Shown here: piece by piece, positions 54,701 to 61,249 of the stretch
How positions within the stretch are numbered: the stretch's first letter is position 1
Layout: each line of letters starts with the position of its first letter
Position numbers and translations under genes: made by a program
Source: Pterois miles
Lineage: Eukaryota; Chordata; Actinopteri; Perciformes; Scorpaenidae
Length of the DNA: 64,000 bases
NCBI GenBank assembly: GCA_947000775.1
Contig: CAMQGK010000110.1
Span: forward strand, 20,293,501 to 20,357,500
Direction: 5' to 3'
The notes under the pieces: model-generated
Told to the model about the DNA's origin: nothing
Databases searched by the model: none
What the model saw: the letters and a program-made list of their open reading frames with translations, nothing else

Positions 54701-57700
54701 TAAAGAAGATGAAGAACGACTCTAATATGATTTTCCAACGCTCTTCATGCAGGCCATCTTCTCAGTCACCAACCCCCACACAGACATAGTGATGGTGGCG
54801 AGAGTGGAAAAGGTGCTGATGGGAAATATTGCTTGTGGGACAGAGCCATATATCAAGAATACAGACTCCAGCAAGGTCAGAAAGTCATTTTTCCATTGCT
54901 TTGCTCATTCTCACGTTGCTTGACCTTTTATATTGTCTTATCTCTTGAAGCAAGCTGGGAAAAATGGCTCATGAAGCATGCTGTTTAGGGCGTTTATTCT
55001 CCGGGAAATGGCTTAATCCACTCAAACAGTTTAAATGCATGACATTTACAAAATGGTTTTCCTGTAAGGCCAGAGTTTATCTCCATCGCTGAATGCCAGT
55101 CCGCTCCGGATAGTTTAGAAATGAGGTTTTTTCCGACATCCTATCCAAGACATTTCCTGGCTTCCCCGCTGGCCGTGCTCCATGTGGTCCTTGTTTAAAT
55201 GGCTAAGTGAATCACCAGACATTCAACCTGCTGCCTGTATTAAACAACCTCCTGATTTAGTCTGTCACTCTGTCTAGGTCAACTAGAATTTAGGGCTGAT
55301 CACACCCCGTTGTGTTTAAAAATATCAGCTGTGGCGTCTTGCTAACTTTGTCCTTCTCGCTCTGCTTGCGTCTCATACAGACCGTTCAGAAGATTTTGAA
55401 ATCCAACAAGCAGTTCTGTAGTAAACTGGGAAAGTACCGTATGCCGTTTGCCTGGTCCGTCAGGTCAGTGCCCCCGAGGCTCAGGAGGCTCAGTTGTTGT
55501 AAACATTTTAAAATATACTTACCATGTTCTCTCTGTAGGATCTACTCTTTAACAGTATGTCTCTTTCAATCTATCATAGGTCGGTGTTTAAGGACAATCA
55601 CGGGGCACTGGACAGAGAGTCTCGATTCTCGCCTCTCTTCAAACAGGAGAGCAACAAGATTTCCACAGATGACTTGATTAAGCTGGTATCTGAGTACAGG
55701 AGGTAAAGTACACTTACTAGAACTCACTTAGGCTCATCCGAGGCAAGATTAACAGTTCTTATGACATTTAAGGCAAGACAACCCTGGCAAAAACATCAGT
55801 TTGGAGATTTTTTGGCTATTGTGTTCTATAACATCTTTCAGAATAGTGGGTGAAAAACACACCTAAACACACATTTAGGTGTTTATTTTACTGCTTTGTC
55901 TGTTTGCATCTGTAGATTTCTCCTAAATTCACCAAATCATTAGATAAAGCTTCATTTGTATTTAAAAATAACATCTCAGAGACTGGAAATACAAATTGTC
56001 TTAATGTAAGTAATCAACTGGGAAAGTTTCATGGTGATATATGTTAGTTAAGATATTTACTCTATGTATACACCTGTAGTGTCTTGCAAAATGTATGGAC
56101 TTTTACAATACATACATTCAAAGGCTGTTTTTTCTTTTACTCTGTGCTGGAAGACTCCTCTCCAGTAGCACTTACATACACTAAACTTTCCAGTTTCAGT
56201 CCTATCTATAATGTGAAGGTTTCTACAAAGGGGTTTGTTCATGTTTCAATCATACCCTAATTTATATAATATTTTACTCCTAAAAACATGGCGAAATTGA
56301 CATAATTTTCTGATTTATGGAGTGATAAAAATTGATATCAGTAAAAAGCTTTGATTCTAATACGTCAGCAAAATGAAACAGGAATTTTGAACCTGGCTTT
56401 ATCCAATGTTCAGATTTCTGTCCTGGAAATGTATGCAAATTGGCACATATTTGAAAAGATAATGCCTCATGTACATATCCAAACATAAAATTTCACAAAA
56501 CTTGTAATACTAAAAATAATTGTCGTAATGTAAGTAATTAACAGGGGAAGTTTTGTGATGATGGCTGTTATTGCTGTTGTATTGCTGTTGTATTTTCTCT
56601 CCCTTTCTAATTTTTGTGTGTGCAGGGCTGAGAAGACCAGCAAACTGCAGACTATTCCCGGGGCGCTGGAAATCTCAGTCGACCACGTTCCACTGGAGCA
56701 TCCTAGTACGTCTAGTACGCTTTTTAGGCAGCACCTCCCCTCTGCCTGCGTTCATTCATGTTCCCCTGTTCTTCTGTCTGACTGCCTCCTCCTTCCCCTC
56801 TACCTCTCTACTCTGCCATGTGTTCAAACTTTCTTTTCTGTGCTTTCAGACTGTGTCACATCCTCCTGTATACCGGTGAAGCCATTTGAGGAGCTGAGCA
56901 AACACCAGCCCACTGTGGAAGTAGAGGAGTTTGTCCAGGACACCACCAAGTTCACGCAGCCGCACCGCGTCTACAGGCACCACATCTACGTTTACCCAAA
57001 ACACCTCAAATATGACAGCCAGAAGAGCTTCGCCAAGGTAGCATAAAAGCATCATCTGAGACTAGACTTAGAGCCAAAAATCACAAACAACACGCCTTTT
57101 GTTTTTTTTACATACTTCATATACTTTTATTATGAAGTTTTAATGGTTGGTTACAATGGTCCGCTTGTTCGCAGGCTCGTAACCTTTCCGTCTACGTGGA
57201 GTTCCGCAGCTCAGACGAAGAAATTGCCAAACCTTTAAAGGTACATCGCTATCCAAAAACATGCTAATGGGACATTTAGTGACTTTTATACAGCTCTGTT
57301 GTCACCAGTTAAATGCTGTCTGTCATGAGACTTTATTTTGCCCCTTTTTCTGTTGCTGCCGTTTTTCCAGTGCATCTACGGCAAGCCAGGAGGTCCAGTC
57401 CTCACCACAGCAGCCTGCTCCACGGTCCTGCATCACTCCCAGAACCCGGACTTCTACGATGAGGTAAATGAAGAATCATCACATTTCATATCATTGCAAC
57501 CTGGAAGTGGATTGACTTTAGCTTTAGCAGCCAAGAACATGTTGACAGATAACTCGCCGATCTGCAGCATCCCATAATATAACCCACTACATGATGTTGT
57601 GTCCCCAGGTGAAGATTGAGCTCCCTACTCAGCTTCATGAAAAGCACCACCTCCTTTTCTCCTTTTATCACGTCACCTGTGACATCAACGCCAAGACGAA

Positions 57701-60700
57701 TGCTAAGAGGAAAGAAGCCCTGGAGACACCAGGTGAGCTGGTGGTCGATCTGGAGCTAAATGTTTATTATGCAGCAGTTTATTCTGTGGTTGGCCACCAT
57801 TCAGTACTCTGTTTTGTGTTTTTAGTGGGGTATTCTTGGCTGCCTCTCCTGAAAGAAGGCCGTCTGTCATCCCAGGAGTTCAGCGTCCCCGTGTCCTCTA
57901 ACCTGCCGCCCGGATACCTGGCCATTAAAGAGGCCAGCAACACCAAGGTGAGAAGCAGGGAGGAAAGAAAGAGGAGGAAGACAGACACAGAGTGTATGAG
58001 TATTAGAAACTGTGATGAAAAATAAAAATCATTTCTGTGAGAAGATTAATGAAGTATTTGACGAGAGTGAACTGTTTTACAGAGCGGAGCAGATGTGAAA
58101 TGGGTCGATGGAGGGAAACCTATCTTCAAAGTGTCCACCAACGTCGTCTCCACAGTTTACACTCAGGTGAGACCGTCGTCTGGGTTTCTGCAGTCTCTCT
58201 TTGTTTTACTGGCTCACTGATAATGTGATCGACCGTTAAATGTATGGTCTGTGAATGCTGGGATGGGTTACAGCCCCTCGTGAACCTGTCCAGGATAAGA
58301 GATATAGAAAATCCATGGATCGCTGGCTTTCTGCCTGTTGTTTAAACCACTACATCCTTGTTAAAATGAGCCAGAATAAAGACTGTCAGTGTCTCAGCCT
58401 CTAAGGAACACTTAACCCTGAAATGAGGTGTTATTTTTGTAGCTAAACAAATTAAATGATTAGCACAGCAGTGTTGTACAGTAACTAAGTACATTTACTC
58501 AAGTACTGGAGTACAATTCTGAGGTACTTTTTCCTTCTATTGCACCATAGTTCAGAAGCAAATATTGTACTTTTTACTCCTCTACATTTATTTAAAAGAT
58601 AATAAGATTTAGATTAATAATGCAAAATATAATTAACACATAATTCATCATGTATTATAATAGGTTAAGATAAAACATTTTTGATCCCTTGGTGAAATTC
58701 ACAAGCTACCCACCAAAATAAGCTCCTCCTTTACCAGCTGCAACATTAAAGCACATTAATGCATCAATAATATTTCAATAATATAATATATATTATTCTG
58801 AAATGAGCCATTGTGCAGAGTGAGTACTTTTACTTAAGTGAAATTTTGAATGCAGGACTTTTACTTGTAGCAGAGTATTTCTACAATGTGGTTTTGGATA
58901 GTATCAGTCGGGGTTATTCAATTAAAATTCAAAGCGGCTCAGTTACTAAAATATCTTCCCAGTAAAGGTCCCAACCTCATAATGTCTAAATTGTATCCTA
59001 TAGCAAACCCATCATACAAAATCAACAATGTACATTTTCATGTCATTTCAACTATTATTTGTCAGCTTTTGAAGTTTGATACTTGAAAATTAGCACAATG
59101 AACTTAATGCTTACATTTCATGAAAAAGACAATCCTCTGAATGAACTGAATAAAATCTTTTAGAAAAAGAACTAACAGAGCTTTGAACAGCCCCTTTTCT
59201 CTCTTTTATTGTTATTATTATTTTTTTCTACATTTTTGTCTACCTCCTTTCCTAGAGAGAGAAAAGGGCCTGTGGCTACCCTGCCAGTAGTTTGAATTCT
59301 GGTTTAAATTAGTGCCATCATTCTTGTGCACATAGTTAGGTGCTCATTGGTGAGCCTGTAACGGTACTTGGTTTTTAATAATGTTCATAGTGGAGACAGC
59401 TGACTCACAGCTGTATGCCGATCCAAACATGGTCAAGGTGTGTGGTGCTACTTTGTTAGACCAGGGAGTCTCAGAGCTGGAGTCTGCAGCCAGAGATTTG
59501 TAGGGTCAATTGCTCTCTGTGCCCTCATCCCTCTGACGCCGTTTTTATCTCTAGCAAACTGTCTGATCGGCTTAACTGAGGGAAGCTATTGCTGTATTAA
59601 CTGGATTAGCCGTGACCATTGGGGAAAAACAGTCCTTGAAGATTCGGCCTGTTATTTATTCTCATAAATTTATCAGAAATTGGTCAATAGTCCACATAGA
59701 ACCTACGTCTTAATTTCACTTGCAGTACTTTATGAGAGACAACTGAAATCAGTGTATACAGTATAAAGGACATTTAGAATTACTTTTACGGACATGTTAG
59801 AAATAGACATTTGAAACAGGACATTTTATAAAAGTAAGATTGAACATGAAGTCATGTTGTCATAATATGTCACAAAGATGAAGATAAAACGGGTCTTAAG
59901 ATGATTTTCTCAAATATCAATCAGTTAATAGAGAGGAATCTCTTCTTTGCTACAACAAAACTGACCTTTTTCACGCTCCAAAACAGCAACAAAACTTACT
60001 ATATAAGTGTTTTGGCCTCCATAGTACAATCATCAGCCTGAAAAACATCACAATGAACTTGGTGGTTTTTCTGGCTTTTTTGAAACTATTAAAATACTTC
60101 AGTTGTTTGTGAGAGGACTGAGACAGTGAAACTGAAAAATGACAGGGAGGTGGTGAAGTTCACATTTTAGGATAAACGGTTACTTAAAAAGGATGCAGTC
60201 CACTAAGTATTATTGCAGATGCTTTGTGCTGATTCATGGTTTCTTCCCTCTGTGCCAGGACCCCCACCTGAACCGATTCTTCCAGCAGTGCCAGAAGAGA
60301 GAGCTGGACCTCTCGCTACCTCCTACCTCCAACTTCCTCAACTGCTTAAAGGTCAGAGAAAAGGGACAACTACATCCCCTCAGTTTTCATTTAATATAAC
60401 CGAGGAAAAGACATGGCCGCTGAACACAGCTACATGTCTAATAAGTGCACTGTTCTATAGGCCAGACATAATTATTATGTTTTGCCTTTTATATGGTTTC
60501 TCATTTATTTCCACCCTTCTCCACCTCTTCCTCCGCCTATGCCTCCTTTTCCACTGTCCTCCAGGGTCTTCTCAGTATGGAGAGGATCCCAGTGATCATC
60601 CGATTCCTGCCAGTGCTCTTCAACCAGCTGTTCAAGGTCCTGACTCAGAATGACAATGACGAGGTCACTACTGCCACCACCAGGTAGGCAGCGGTACTAC

Positions 60701-61195
60701 AACATCCACAACAGCTGGACTCACATTAGGGTGGGGGCTGAGTGCATGTGGTAAAGCACACAGTGAGGGCAGTGATTAAGACACCATATCTCATTTTGAC
60801 TGTTTGATGAATCATGTATCATAAAAAAATAACAGAGTTCTGCTATTGAAGAGACAGAATGGTGAGAAAATGTATGTTTTATTTAACGATAAAGGCTGTA
60901 ACGAGTATAACTCTTTGTTGTTCTGCGTCTGCAGAGTGCTGGTCCACATTGTTGCAAAGTGCCATGAAGAAAACCTGGATCACTACCTGCACTCCTACAT
61001 CAAGGTATAATAACATATTGAATATACCAACAATACGACGGTGTGTGTGTTTGGTCTGCTGGTAGCAATCCTTGGACTGGAGTGTGTTTGTATGCAGGAT
61101 GATCATATGATAATTATGAAGGCTGTTGTTTTGCACGAAGGAGTGGAATCTCTGCACAGACTATTTGATTTCTGAGGCCTTGTGTGTTTGTATGT

Positions 61196-61249
<54 letters not shown>

